DNA of 64,000 nucleotides, from the NCBI RefSeq assembly GCF_001905445.1, contig NZ_LIVQ01000001.1, positions 1,116,001 to 1,180,000 on the forward strand. The letters are read 5' to 3'. Every line of letters begins with the position of its first letter. Position 1 is the first letter of the stretch. Positions 1 through 8,366 of this stretch are shown here, in pieces. This DNA is from Streptomyces sp. CB00455. Its GTDB lineage: Bacteria; Actinomycetota; Actinomycetes; Streptomycetales; Streptomycetaceae. The notes below the pieces were generated by a model that had not been told where the DNA came from, ran no database searches, and saw only the letters and a program-made list of their open reading frames with translations. The translations under genes were made by a program, and so were the position numbers.

Positions 1-1039
1 CGTCGCGGGCCGCCGCGTACGGGGTCTGGGCGCTGAGCAGGGTCCAGCCGTTGAGGGCGCCGACCATCGAGACCACGGCGGCGCAGGCGACGGCCGTGCC
101 GCCCCAGGTGCCGCCGAACATGGCGTTCACGGCGTCCGTGAAGGGCGCCTGGGAGGAGACGAGGGTGTCGTGGGCGACCAGGCCGAAGACGGCGAGGGTG
201 CCCAGCAGGTAGACGGTGGCGGCGCCGGCGGTACCCAGGATGGTGGCCCGGCCGACGTTGCGCGCCGGGTCGCGGACCTCTCCGGCGCTGACGGCGGCGG
301 ACTCGACGCCCAGGTAGCTGAAGAGCAGGATCGCCGCGGAGGCGGAGACGGCGCCGACCGCGCTCTGTCCGGTGGCCCGGAAGGGGCCGAGGTTGGCCGG
401 GTCGAAGAAGAGGAGGCCGCCGACGGCCACGAGCAGCAGCGGGGCGAACTTCAGGACGGTGGAGACCAGTTGGACGGCGCCGACGTAGCGGGTGCCGGCC
501 AGGTTGGCGAGCGCCGGGAACCACTGCACGGCGAGGGCCGCCAGGCACATGGACCACTGGTGGGCACCGACCGCCGGGAAGAGCACGGTGAGGTAGCCGA
601 CGGCCGCCACGGCGAGGGCGGCGTTGGAGACCCAGGTGGTGATCCAGTAGCTCCAGGCGGCGAGGAACCCGGCGAAGTCGCCGAAGGCGGCGCGGGCGTA
701 GACGTAGGGGCCGCCGGTCTGCGGGTGGCGGTGGGCGAGGCGGCCGAAGACGAGGGCGAGGGCGATAGCGCCGAGGGTGAGCACGCCGAAGGCGACCAGG
801 CTGATGGTGCCGAAGGGGGCCACCGAGGCGGGCAGGAGGAAGATCCCGCCGCCGATGACGTTGCCCATGACGAGGCAGGTGGCGACGGGCAGCCCGAACC
901 GCCGCGCGTGCGGGGTGCCGTGCGGGTCGCCCTGCCGGGAGTCCTGCGCCTCGCCGTGCGGGGAGTCGGCCGGCGCGGGGCGGCTGGCACGGGCCGGGGG
1001 CGTGGTGTCCCCGGCCGCTGGGGCTGCGGTGCTGGTCAT
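1..1039 (-). CDS. APC-family amino-acid permease, 3' part cut by window edge
   Basis: Predicted inner-membrane amino-acid or polyamine permease of the APC superfamily (AdiC/arginine-ornithine antiporter type). About 346 N-terminal residues are present and the C-terminus lies beyond base 1. I translated the reverse strand from the ATG at 1039. After a Pro/Ala-rich cytoplasmic tail of about 45 residues comes the hallmark first helix with GNVIGGGIFLLPAS, the unwound G-x-G segment of APC transporters, then PQTGGPYVYAR and SYLGVESAAVSAGEV, both typical of the family. Hydrophobic helices recur every 25-35 residues. The next gene on the same strand begins upstream after a 75-bp gap. Substrate cannot be decided from sequence alone. 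Confidence 0.88.
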   Translation of the reverse strand, partial: MTSTAAPAAGDTTPPARASRPAPADSPHGEAQDSRQGDPHGTPHARRFGLPVATCLVMGNVIGGGIFLLPASVAPFGTISLVAFGVLTLGAIALALVFGRLAHRHPQTGGPYVYARAAFGDFAGFLAAWSYWITTWVSNAALAVAAVGYLTVLFPAVGAHQWSMCLAALAVQWFPALANLAGTRYVGAVQLVSTVLKFAPLLLVAVGGLLFFDPANLGPFRATGQSAVGAVSASAAILLFSYLGVESAAVSAGEVRDPARNVGRATILGTAGAATVYLLGTLAVFGLVAHDTLVSSQAPFTDAVNAMFGGTWGGTAVACAAVVSMVGALNGWTLLSAQTPYAAARD

Positions 1040-1114
1040 CGGTGGTGCGCCTCGGGATGTCTCACATGGTGGGCAGGTCGCCCCATGGTCGACCACCGCG
1101 GGAGACGCGCCAAA

Positions 1115-3331
1115 TCAGCGGGTTTCGTCCCGTACGGAACCGTCCGCGGACGGAAAGACTCCGCTCCCGGTGGCCTGCGGCCGGGGATTCTCCACCGGGA
1201 CCTGGGGGCCGTCCACCTCGCGCAGCCAGCGCCGCAGTACGCCGTGCACCGCCTCCGCGCCCACCAGCCCGGCTCCCCCGCCGGCGCCCTCCCCCGCGGC
1301 CTCGACCGGACGCGGACGCGGATCCGCACGCACGTCCGCGCCCTCGCCCGCGTCCGACGCGCCCTCGCCCCCGCCCGCTTCCGTTTCCGCTTCCGTCTCC
1401 GCGTCCGACAGTTCCTTCGGCCACATCAGGAAGGCGTGCGACTGCTCCCCGCCCATACCGCCGTGGGAGCCGATCTGCTCCTCGAAGGCGTGCACCTCGC
1501 CCGTGTCCGGGTCGTAGGCCGAATTCACCATGATGTCGGCCACGTGCGGGAAGCCGTCGGTACGGCGCACGGCCGCGGCCGCGCCGGGGCCGAAGGGCGC
1601 CAGCAGCTCCTCCGCCTCGCCGGGGACGTCGAGGCGGGCCACCGCCCCGCGCGGCCCCAGCACCACGCCGTCCACCAGGACGAAACCCACCCCGGGGTGG
1701 TTCGCCAGGGTCGCCAGCAGGGCGGGGTGCGCGTGCTCGACGTGTTCGCGCGAGGCCCGGCCGGGCACGTCCGGGAAGGAGATCAGCCCGAGGTTGCCGG
1801 AGGCGAGCACCACCGGGTCGGAGCCCGGACCCGGCCGGGCCTCCTCGCCCTCCTCCACCGGCCGGTGCAGGGCGGCCAGGAAAGCCGCCCGGGCCTCTGC
1901 CCCGCTGCGGGTACGGCGCGCCCGGCGGGAGACCGGCAGGCCGCAGCCCGCCCGGACCAGGTCCTTCAGCGTCAGCCCGTACCTGCCGAGGAAGGTCTCC
2001 CCCGGGCTCTGGCCGTGGTCGGAGAGCAGCACGATCCGGTACTCCCGAGGCGCGTGCTCGGCGACGCGGGCGATCAGCGCGAGGCTGCGGTCGAGGCGCT
2101 CCAGCACCTGGTCGGCGTCCCGGCTGCGGGGGCCGGAGTGATGCGCGACCTCGTCGTAGGCGACCAGGTCGGCATAGACCGCGGCGCGCCCCGCGAGCAT
2201 GTCGCCGATCACGGCGGCCACCACCACGTCCCGTTCGACCACGGTCGCAAAAGCCCGGATCAGCGGGTAGAGGCCGCCGCGGGAGACGCGCGGCCGGTCC
2301 CTGCGGATCCGCGCCCGCACCGACTGGCCGATCTCCCGGCCGGCCTCGGCGAGGAAGGACAGGGCCGTGCGGACGGCGTTGGCCGGATCGGAGAAGTACG
2401 CGAAGTAGCCCGCGCGGGAGCGGTTGGACCGGCCCCGGCGTGCGGAGACCGACAGCACGAGCGCCAGCTGGTCCGCCCCGCCGCTGAACAGGTTGCCCCG
2501 GCTGGCCCCGTCGAGGGTGAGCAGACCGCCGTCGGCGGTCCGTCCGACGGCGCGCCGCTGCAGCTCGGCGGCGCTGGTGGGCCGGTTGCAGACCACCACC
2601 TCGCCGGTGTCCTTCTCGTACCAGCGGAAGGCGGGCACGTCGAAGGTGGAGCCGTGCAGGATGCCGAGCTGGCTGGCGCCCGTCTGGCTCGACCAGTCGG
2701 TGCGCCAGGAGGTGATGCGGTGGCTGCCCGCCAGCCACCCGGCGACGGTCGGCATCAGGCCGTTGACCGTGGCGCGGCGCAGCGTCCGGTACCCGACCCC
2801 GTCGAGCTGGAGGAAGAGCACGCCGGGCGCGCATCCGCCGGCGCGGGTCGCGTCCGGCCGCGGCTGTCTGCGGCGGCGCCGGTCGGCGAGGCGGTAGAGC
2901 CGGCGCCGGTAGGCCTCGTCGTCGCGCACCGCGAGCGTGGTGGAGGTCGCCGAGGCGACGGCGGACATCACGGCGGCCACGACCACGGCCGTCTCGGGTG
3001 CCACTTCGCCCCGTCCGGCGGGGACCAGGGCGAGGGCCATCAGCAGCAGCGAGCCGTTGAGGAAGAAGACCAGCACTCCGAGGACCAGGGCGGGCACCAG
3101 CAGCAGGGCCCGTACGACCACCGGCCAGACGAGCGCGCTCAGCAGGCCGAAGGCGCCGGCGCCCCAGGCGGCGGCCAGCCCGATCTGGGTGATGCTCTCG
3201 TCCCCGCCGGAGCGGAGGCGGAAGTCCGGCAGGATCCCGGCCAGCGCGAGCATGGTCAGCGTGGACACCGCCCAGACGACGGCCACCCGCACCAGGGCTC
3301 CGCCCGCCGTCCGCCACCGTCCTCGCACCAC
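1115..3331 (-). CDS. Membrane-anchored alkaline-phosphatase-superfamily protein with N-terminal holin-like membrane domain
   Basis: The 738-residue protein has four hydrophobic segments in its first 125 residues, resembling the small phage-holin-family membrane module (for example LAGILPDF, then LVWPVVVRALLLVPALVLG). An Arg-rich linker leads to an alkaline-phosphatase-superfamily ectodomain. FLQLDGVGY near residue 170 is the first metal-binding Asp with its nucleophile region, YADLVAYDEVAHHSGP is the central metal-ligand block, and IVLLSDHGQS is the third. This suggests a type-I phosphodiesterase/nucleotide-pyrophosphatase or phosphatase facing the envelope. Its substrate is unknown. The C-terminal 90 residues are low-complexity Glu/Ala/Gly. 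A GTG start is used, and a later GTG is possible because the first codons are GTG GTG. Confidence 0.8.
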   Translation of the reverse strand: MVRGRWRTAGGALVRVAVVWAVSTLTMLALAGILPDFRLRSGGDESITQIGLAAAWGAGAFGLLSALVWPVVVRALLLVPALVLGVLVFFLNGSLLLMALALVPAGRGEVAPETAVVVAAVMSAVASATSTTLAVRDDEAYRRRLYRLADRRRRRQPRPDATRAGGCAPGVLFLQLDGVGYRTLRRATVNGLMPTVAGWLAGSHRITSWRTDWSSQTGASQLGILHGSTFDVPAFRWYEKDTGEVVVCNRPTSAAELQRRAVGRTADGGLLTLDGASRGNLFSGGADQLALVLSVSARRGRSNRSRAGYFAYFSDPANAVRTALSFLAEAGREIGQSVRARIRRDRPRVSRGGLYPLIRAFATVVERDVVVAAVIGDMLAGRAAVYADLVAYDEVAHHSGPRSRDADQVLERLDRSLALIARVAEHAPREYRIVLLSDHGQSPGETFLGRYGLTLKDLVRAGCGLPVSRRARRTRSGAEARAAFLAALHRPVEEGEEARPGPGSDPVVLASGNLGLISFPDVPGRASREHVEHAHPALLATLANHPGVGFVLVDGVVLGPRGAVARLDVPGEAEELLAPFGPGAAAAVRRTDGFPHVADIMVNSAYDPDTGEVHAFEEQIGSHGGMGGEQSHAFLMWPKELSDAETEAETEAGGGEGASDAGEGADVRADPRPRPVEAAGEGAGGGAGLVGAEAVHGVLRRWLREVDGPQVPVENPRPQATGSGVFPSADGSVRDETR

Positions 3332-3525
3332 GCCCTGCCCGCCTCACCGTCCCGGCCCCCGGGCTCGCGCCCGCCCGGCGCCCCGCGGCCGGCACTGCCA
3401 GGCTCGCACAGCCGCACTCGCCCGGCCGGGTGACACCGGTGGGGCACGGATGTCCGCAAAGCCCCGCTCGGGTGGCCCGCCCCGGGCGTCCGGCGGCGGG
3501 CGTGTCAGGTACCGGGCCGGGCGGG

Positions 3526-3930
3526 TCAGGTGCCGTCGTAGCCGGCGGTCGGCATGGACAGCCGGCGGTGCACCTCGGCCTTCATCGCGGAGGTGTACTG
3601 CGGCTCCTGGTGCCCGGCGGTCTCCAGGCGTACGCCGCGCCGCTCGCACTCGGCGGTGAACTCCTCGACGGAGCACAGGGCGCGGGCGAGGACACGGGGG
3701 TTGGCGGCGACGAAGAGGTCGACCTGTCCGGCGTCGACGTCGGACCAGAGCCCGCAATGGTCGGGGCGCAGGCCGTAGACGAGCAGGTGCCGCGTCACGG
3801 CGTACCCGTGCTCGGCCGCCCACCGCGCGCACACGGCGTGCTGACCGCGGGTGTCCACGGCGAAAGGGTCGGCGTCGAGGTCCTCGAGGGGGGCGAGGCT
3901 GGCGATCGCGGCCACGCGCAGCGCTTCCAT
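3526..3930 (-). CDS. Small protein resembling a serine-recombinase catalytic domain without its serine
   Basis: 134 residues, ATG start at 3930. Parts read like the N-terminal domain of serine resolvases: CARWAAEHGYAV (the helix after the active-site strand), GLRPDHCGLWSDVDAGQVD (equivalent to the RP-x-L...D-x-G-D segment), DLFVAANPRVLARAL (in place of the conserved DRLaR block), and ECERRGVRLETAG. The YxRVS strand with the nucleophilic Ser is absent: the first 25 residues read SLAPLEDLDADPF instead, and there is no DNA-binding C-terminus. It is therefore probably a domesticated, non-catalytic resolvase-fold protein. The similarity is my reading of motifs and not a database result. The gene stands alone and its promoter must lie in 3931-4092, divergent from the MBL gene. 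Confidence 0.7.
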   Translation of the reverse strand: MEALRVAAIASLAPLEDLDADPFAVDTRGQHAVCARWAAEHGYAVTRHLLVYGLRPDHCGLWSDVDAGQVDLFVAANPRVLARALCSVEEFTAECERRGVRLETAGHQEPQYTSAMKAEVHRRLSMPTAGYDGT

Positions 3931-4092
3931 GCCGCCCGACCCTACTCCGATCCACCTCCGGGCAGGAGGCGCGGGCCGGTTCCGGTTCCGGACGGTTCCG
4001 CGGGGCAGGACACCCTCGGGGGACCGGGGCCGGGCAACCTTCGGGACCCGGCGGCCCGTGGTCGTGGACGAGGTGCGAAGGAGGAGGCGCGA

Positions 4093-4869
4093 GTGCCGGT
4101 GGAGATCACCTGGTGGGGTCATGCCACGTGCACGGTCGAGGACTCCGGCGTCCGGTTGCTGACGGATCCGCTGTTCGCCCGGCGGCTGGCCCACTTGCGG
4201 CGGCGGCGCGGAGCGGTGCCCCCGCCGGAGGCGGCGGTGGCCGATGTGGCGCTGGTGTCCCATCTGCACGCCGACCACCTGCACCTGCCCTCGCTGTCGC
4301 GGCTGGCGCCGGGGACGCGGCTGGTCGTGCCCAGGGGCGCGTGCCGGGCGGTGCCGGGCCTGGCGCGGACCGCCCGGCTGGGCGGGCTGGTGTTGACGGA
4401 GGTGGCGCGGGGCGAGGAGGTTCCCCTGCGCGACGGCGTACGGGTACGGGCGGTCAGCGCCCGGCACGACGGGCGGCGGCTGCCGTTCGGGCCGCAGGCC
4501 GCGCCGGCCCTCGGCTACGTGGTGCAGGGAGCGGCGCGGACGTACTTCGCCGGGGACACCGGGCTGTTCGACGCCATGGCCGAGGAGGTCGGTCCGGTGG
4601 ACGTGGCGCTGCTGCCGGTCGGCGGCTGGGGTCCGTACCTCGGTCCGGGCCACCTGGACGCGGGGCGGGCGGCGCGGGCGCTGGCGGAGCTGGCTCCGGC
4701 GGCGGCGGTCCCGGTGCACTACGGGACGTACTGGCCGATCGGGCTGGACGCGGTGCGGCCGCACGAGTTCCATGCGCCGGGCGAGGAGTTCGCACGCCAC
4801 GCGGGGCGCCTCGCTCCGAAGGTGACGGTGCGGGTCCCCGCGCACGGCGAGCGGGTGCAGCTGCCGTGA
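4093..4869 (+). CDS. MBL-fold metallo-hydrolase (UlaG/NAPE-PLD-like)
   Basis: 258 residues with GTG at 4093, preceded by GAAGGAGG at 4077-4084. The protein opens with ITWWGHATCTVE and has LLTDPLF. It carries the metal motif HLHADH near residue 55, a later YFAGDTG Asp ligand, and a C-terminal HYGTYWP His ligand. These are the features of the UlaG/YtnP-like lactonase or phosphodiesterase branch of the metallo-beta-lactamase fold, which binds two metals. Its stop overlaps the GTG of the DedA gene by three bases, so the two are translationally coupled. This suggests a membrane-lipid or cell-envelope substrate, though that is inference. Confidence 0.88.
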   Translation: MPVEITWWGHATCTVEDSGVRLLTDPLFARRLAHLRRRRGAVPPPEAAVADVALVSHLHADHLHLPSLSRLAPGTRLVVPRGACRAVPGLARTARLGGLVLTEVARGEEVPLRDGVRVRAVSARHDGRRLPFGPQAAPALGYVVQGAARTYFAGDTGLFDAMAEEVGPVDVALLPVGGWGPYLGPGHLDAGRAARALAELAPAAAVPVHYGTYWPIGLDAVRPHEFHAPGEEFARHAGRLAPKVTVRVPAHGERVQLP

Positions 4870-5504
4870 CCTGGCGGGACCTCGCGGTGGCGGCGGGCCA
4901 GGTGCCGGGGGCCACCGGGCAGGCGGTGGGCTATCCCGCGCTGTTCGTGCTGGTGGCGCTCGGCGCGCTGGTGCCGGTGATCCCGACGGGTGCGCTGGTG
5001 AGTTCGGCCGCCGTGGTGGCGTTCCATCAGGATGCGCTGCCCTTCGGGGTGCTGCTGGTGTTCGCGGTCTCGGCTTCGGCGGCCTTCGCCGGGGACGTCG
5101 CGCTGTACTGGCTCGGGCGGCGCGGGGTGCGCTCGCGCAACGGGTCGCGCTGGTTGCAGGCGCTGCGCGGCCGGGCCACGCCCGAGCGGCTGGAGCAGGC
5201 GCGGACGAAGCTCGACGAGCACGGGGTGCTGGTGCTGGTCGTCTCCCGGCTGCTTCCGGCGGGCCGCATCCCGGTGATGCTGGCCTGCCTGCTGGCGGAG
5301 ATGCCGCTGCGCCGCTTCGCCCGCGGCGACGCCCCGGCCTGCCTCGCGTGGGCGGCGACGTACGGGCTGATCGGCATCCTGGGTGGCTCCCTCTTCTCGG
5401 AGCCCTGGAAGGGCGTGGCCCTGGCGGTGGGCCTGACGCTGCTGATCAGCGCGGGGCCGGCCCTGTGGCGCCGGGCCCGCGGCGGCGGTTCGCAAGAGGG
5501 CTAG
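4866..5504 (+). CDS. DedA/SNARE-associated family membrane protein
   Basis: 212 residues. GTG at 4866 sits inside the upstream stop (GTGA overlap). The DedA signature is clear: PVIPTGALVSSAA near the N-terminus, GDVALYWLGRRG around residue 80, and SRLLPAGRIPVMLACLLAEMP around residues 125-145 with the conserved Arg and Pro of the re-entrant loop. Four to five transmembrane helices follow. DedA proteins support lipid-carrier (undecaprenyl phosphate) or phospholipid scrambling and proton homeostasis in the cytoplasmic membrane. Coupling to the MBL hydrolase implies joint expression. Confidence 0.88.
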   Translation: MTWRDLAVAAGQVPGATGQAVGYPALFVLVALGALVPVIPTGALVSSAAVVAFHQDALPFGVLLVFAVSASAAFAGDVALYWLGRRGVRSRNGSRWLQALRGRATPERLEQARTKLDEHGVLVLVVSRLLPAGRIPVMLACLLAEMPLRRFARGDAPACLAWAATYGLIGILGGSLFSEPWKGVALAVGLTLLISAGPALWRRARGGGSQEG

Positions 5505-5528
5505 TTTTCGGGAGGGGCGGCGTGCGGA

Positions 5529-5547
5529 CCGGGCCGGATCGGCCCGG
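5529..5547. terminator. Hairpin between convergent genes
   Basis: CCGGGCCG, three-base loop GAT, CGGCCCGG: a perfect 8-bp stem between the DedA stop and the stop of the convergent MBL gene at 5557. It could serve both strands. There is no U tract, as is usual in streptomycetes. Confidence 0.45.
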
Positions 5548-5556
5548 GGCGCGCCG

Positions 5557-6924
5557 CTACGCCGTGTCCGCGCCGGGCGGGGTGGTGGCGCCCGCGGCCG
5601 CGGGGTCGTCGCCCAAGGTGCGCGAGGCGCCGATCGGCAGGTCCCACAGGCGGGTGCGCGCCAGGCCCGCGCGGGACCACGCGGACCGTACCCGGTGCAG
5701 CGGCTCCATGACCGGCTCGGCGGACAGGACGAAGGTGGCCCAGTGCATGGGGGCCATTCGCCGCGCGCCGAGGTCGAGGCATGCCCGGACGGCCTCCTCC
5801 GGGTCGGTGTGGACGTCGCCGAGCCACCAGCGCGGGGCGTAGGCGCCGATGGGCAGGAGCGCGAGGTCGATGCCGGGGTGGCGGCGGCCGATCTCGCCGA
5901 ACCAGCGCCCGTAGCCGGTGTCGCCCGCGAAGTAGAGCGTCTTCGGCTCGGGGCTCAGGGTGTCGGTCAGGATCCAGCCGCCCCACAGGGACCGGCAGGT
6001 GTCGATCAGCGACCGCTTCGACCAGTGGTGGGCCGGTACGAACTCGAAGCGCACGCCGTGCAGTTCGGCGGACTCCCACCAGTCGAGCTCGGTGACCCGG
6101 GTGAAGCCGCGCCGGCGGAACCAGCGGGCCAGGCCGGCGGGGACGAAGAGCGCGGTGTGCCGCGGGAGCCGCTTGAGGGTGGGCGCGTCGAGGTGGTCGT
6201 AGTGGTTGTGGCTGATGACCACCGCGTCCACCGGCGGCAGGTCCTCCCAGCGGACCCCGACGGGCGTCAACCGCGCAGGGGTGCCCAGGATCCGCCGGGA
6301 CCATACGGGGTCGGTCAGTACGGTCAGTCCGCCGGTCCGCAGCACCCAGCTGGCGTGCCCGGCCCAGGTGACGCCGACGCAGCCGGGGGCCGCCGCGGGC
6401 AGCGGGCCCGGCTCGTACGGCAGGTCGGGGATGCCGCGCAGCCCGTCGGGGCCGGGCCGGAAGGCCCCCTCGCGGGCGAGCCTGGCGAAGGCGCGGACGC
6501 CGGGGAGCGGAGCGGTGAGCCGGTCGGCGAAGGAACGCGGCCAGCGACGGTGCTCGCCGAGGGGACGCGGGGCGCCGGGGAGCGGGACCTCCGGGGGCGG
6601 GGCGCCGGGGAGCCGGAGCTCCGGGGGCGGGGTGCCCGAGCCCGGGACAGCGCCGCCGGCGACACCCGGGCCCGCGACGCCGCCACCCGCGACACCCGGG
6701 CCGCCGGAAGCCGCCGGGCCCGCGACCGCGCCGCCCGCGACAGCCGGGCCCGCGACGCCGCCGCCCGCGGCCGCGGCTTCCGGAGCGTCGGGGGGTGGCG
6801 GCGGGGGCTGGGGCGACGGCGGGGCGGGCCGCCGGCCGGGGGTGTCCCGTGCCGCGTCGGGCGGGCGGGTGGAGGCGTCCGTCCGGTCCCTCATCAGGAA
6901 GTCTCCGTCCGCCGGCTCGGACAT
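5557..6924 (-). CDS. MBL-fold hydrolase of the NAPE-PLD type with long low-complexity N-terminus
   Basis: 455 residues. The first 135 residues are a Pro/Ala/Gly/Val tract with repeated GVAGP/AVAGG units. The catalytic domain follows: VGVTWAGHASWVL, LTDPVWSRR, the HNHYDHLD metal motif (H-x-H-x-D-H), LYFAGDTGYG, and C-terminal PMHWATF. HHWSKRSLIDTCRSLWGGW is typical of N-acyl-phosphatidylethanolamine phospholipase D-like bacterial enzymes, so a phospholipid or other phosphodiester substrate is likely. The ATG at 6924 shares one base with the stop of the upstream gene (TGATG), implying translational coupling. An internal ATG at 6894 is an alternative start. Confidence 0.85.
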   Translation of the reverse strand: MSEPADGDFLMRDRTDASTRPPDAARDTPGRRPAPPSPQPPPPPPDAPEAAAAGGGVAGPAVAGGAVAGPAASGGPGVAGGGVAGPGVAGGAVPGSGTPPPELRLPGAPPPEVPLPGAPRPLGEHRRWPRSFADRLTAPLPGVRAFARLAREGAFRPGPDGLRGIPDLPYEPGPLPAAAPGCVGVTWAGHASWVLRTGGLTVLTDPVWSRRILGTPARLTPVGVRWEDLPPVDAVVISHNHYDHLDAPTLKRLPRHTALFVPAGLARWFRRRGFTRVTELDWWESAELHGVRFEFVPAHHWSKRSLIDTCRSLWGGWILTDTLSPEPKTLYFAGDTGYGRWFGEIGRRHPGIDLALLPIGAYAPRWWLGDVHTDPEEAVRACLDLGARRMAPMHWATFVLSAEPVMEPLHRVRSAWSRAGLARTRLWDLPIGASRTLGDDPAAAGATTPPGADTA

Positions 6925-8273
6925 CAGGCCAGCCCGGCCAGGACGGATCCGAGGAGGTCCAGGGAGCGCCGCACGTGGGGCAGCGCGAGCGGGTCGGGGG
7001 CAGTGAGCGCGGCCAGCCGTTCCTCCGGGGTGGCGCCCAGCAGCGGGCCCGTCGACAACCGCACCCGCAGCGCCACCGGCTCGTCCGCGAACCGCTGTCC
7101 GCCCGGGGTGGCGGCGCCGAGCCGGCCTGCCAGCCAGTCCTCCAGTTCCATGGCGTCGCCGACTCCGTGCCGGGCGAGTCCGGCGCGCAGCGGGGTCAGG
7201 TCCGCGTAGAGGTGCCGCCCGGCCTGCGGGGGCCGGGCCAGCGCGCCGACGGCCAGGAGTTCGCGGTGCGCCGCGGCGGCGACCGCGCCGTGCAGGGTGG
7301 CCGCCGCGCAGACCCGTCCGGCGACGGCGTCCGGTTCGTCGAGGGCGTGCGCGGCGGCTCCGGCGACCGGTCCCGCGACCAGCGCGCCGGTGGCCGTCAG
7401 GACGTCGAGGGTGCCGGCGCGCAGCCGGGTCCCCCGGGGGGTGTCGGGGAAGCGGACCACGGCCGCGGGCCAGCCTGCGGGCAGCAGCGCCCCGGACAGG
7501 TCGAGGAGGACGGCCGCCCGGTCCGGGAGCATCTCTGCGGGGCTCAGGACCAGGGTGTCGTGCGGGCGGTGGACGGTGTCGCGCCAGCTCTCGTCGCTGA
7601 CGACGAAGAGACCGGCGGACTCGGCGGCCTCGCACGCCTCGCGCAGCATTTCCGGCGGCGGCACGGTGGCCGTCGGGTCGTCGGCGACCGACAGGAGGAG
7701 CACGCGGGGGTCGCCCCCCTCGGCGCGCACCCTCCGTACGGTTTCCAGCAGGGCGTAGGGGTCGGGGACGCCGCCGCATTCCGCAGGGGTGGCCACATGG
7801 TAGGCGCGCCGTCCCAGCAGCCGGACCTGCGGGGTCCACCAGGCGGGACAGGGTCGGGGCAGCAGCACGTCCCCCCCGTAGGCGCCGAGCAGGGCGAGCA
7901 GCAGCGCGGGGGCGCCGGGTCCGGCGGCGACGTCCTGCGGGGCGGTGACCAGTCCGCGGCGCCCCCAGTGCCGGCAGGCGGCCTCGCGCACGGCCTCGCC
8001 GCCGCCGGGCGGTTCGGGGGCGGCGCGGCCGGCGGCGGCGGCGAGGACGGAGAGGAGTTCGGGCAGCACGGGCAGGCCGGGCTGCGGAGCGAGCGGGCCG
8101 TACCGGACCGGGCCGCGGCCCTGCGCCACCGTGCGCTGCATCCCCTCCACCGCCGACCGCCTTCCGCGCTCGTCCCGCTCGGCCCGTTCCACGGGGCCCG
8201 CGGGTCCCGCGAGTGCCGTGGGCTCCGACGTTCCGGCGGCCCGGCGGCTCGGGGGCCCGGGGGTTCCGACCAC
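6924..8273 (-). CDS. Aminotransferase-like protein (fold type I) lacking the PLP lysine
   Basis: 449 residues with the architecture of class I/II aminotransferases. VLLLSVADDPTATV stands where NPTG is expected, and FVVSDESW is the conserved Asp-Glu that contacts the PLP pyridine. The next block reads LLDLSGALLPAGWPAAVV, where active enzymes have S-x-S-K...GWR-x-G. The Schiff-base Lys and the GWR Arg are both missing. The protein is thus probably not a transaminase but a binding or regulatory derivative, or an enzyme with other chemistry. The GTG at 8273 has AAAGG seven bases before it; an ATG at 8141 would remove a 44-residue low-complexity head. It is coupled by TGATG to the NAPE-PLD-like hydrolase. 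Confidence 0.75.
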   Translation of the reverse strand: MVGTPGPPSRRAAGTSEPTALAGPAGPVERAERDERGRRSAVEGMQRTVAQGRGPVRYGPLAPQPGLPVLPELLSVLAAAAGRAAPEPPGGGEAVREAACRHWGRRGLVTAPQDVAAGPGAPALLLALLGAYGGDVLLPRPCPAWWTPQVRLLGRRAYHVATPAECGGVPDPYALLETVRRVRAEGGDPRVLLLSVADDPTATVPPPEMLREACEAAESAGLFVVSDESWRDTVHRPHDTLVLSPAEMLPDRAAVLLDLSGALLPAGWPAAVVRFPDTPRGTRLRAGTLDVLTATGALVAGPVAGAAAHALDEPDAVAGRVCAAATLHGAVAAAAHRELLAVGALARPPQAGRHLYADLTPLRAGLARHGVGDAMELEDWLAGRLGAATPGGQRFADEPVALRVRLSTGPLLGATPEERLAALTAPDPLALPHVRRSLDLLGSVLAGLA

Positions 8274-8319
8274 TCTGCACCTTTAGCGGCCCGGGGGTTC
8301 CGCCCACTCTGCACCTTTA
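8254..8319. repeat. 32-bp direct repeat, period 34, over the translation start
   Basis: Two copies, 8254-8285 and 8288-8319, identical except one base (GAC versus GCC). Read on the reverse strand each copy holds AAAGG, a spacer and GTG. The ribosome site and start codon of the aminotransferase-like gene are therefore duplicated, with the upstream copy out of frame because 34 is not a multiple of three. Confidence 0.85.
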
Positions 8320-8366
8320 TACGATTATTTGCGGCCAGATGCCGCCTTTGATGCCGCCTGCCGGGT

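Noticed and set aside
170..3433. A 1087-codon open frame opposite the permease and phosphatase genes
   Set aside because: Its product is Gly/Asp/Glu/Arg-rich without domains; it is the shadow of two well-supported reverse-strand genes in very high-GC DNA. The same applies to long antisense frames at 4.1-5.5, 10.2-11.9, 41.9-44.6, 44.9-47.1 and 62.7-63.9 kb.
3346..3525. Coding sequence between the phosphatase-like and resolvase-like genes
   Set aside because: Frames here are Arg/Pro-rich with no motif and continue through clear genes on other frames.
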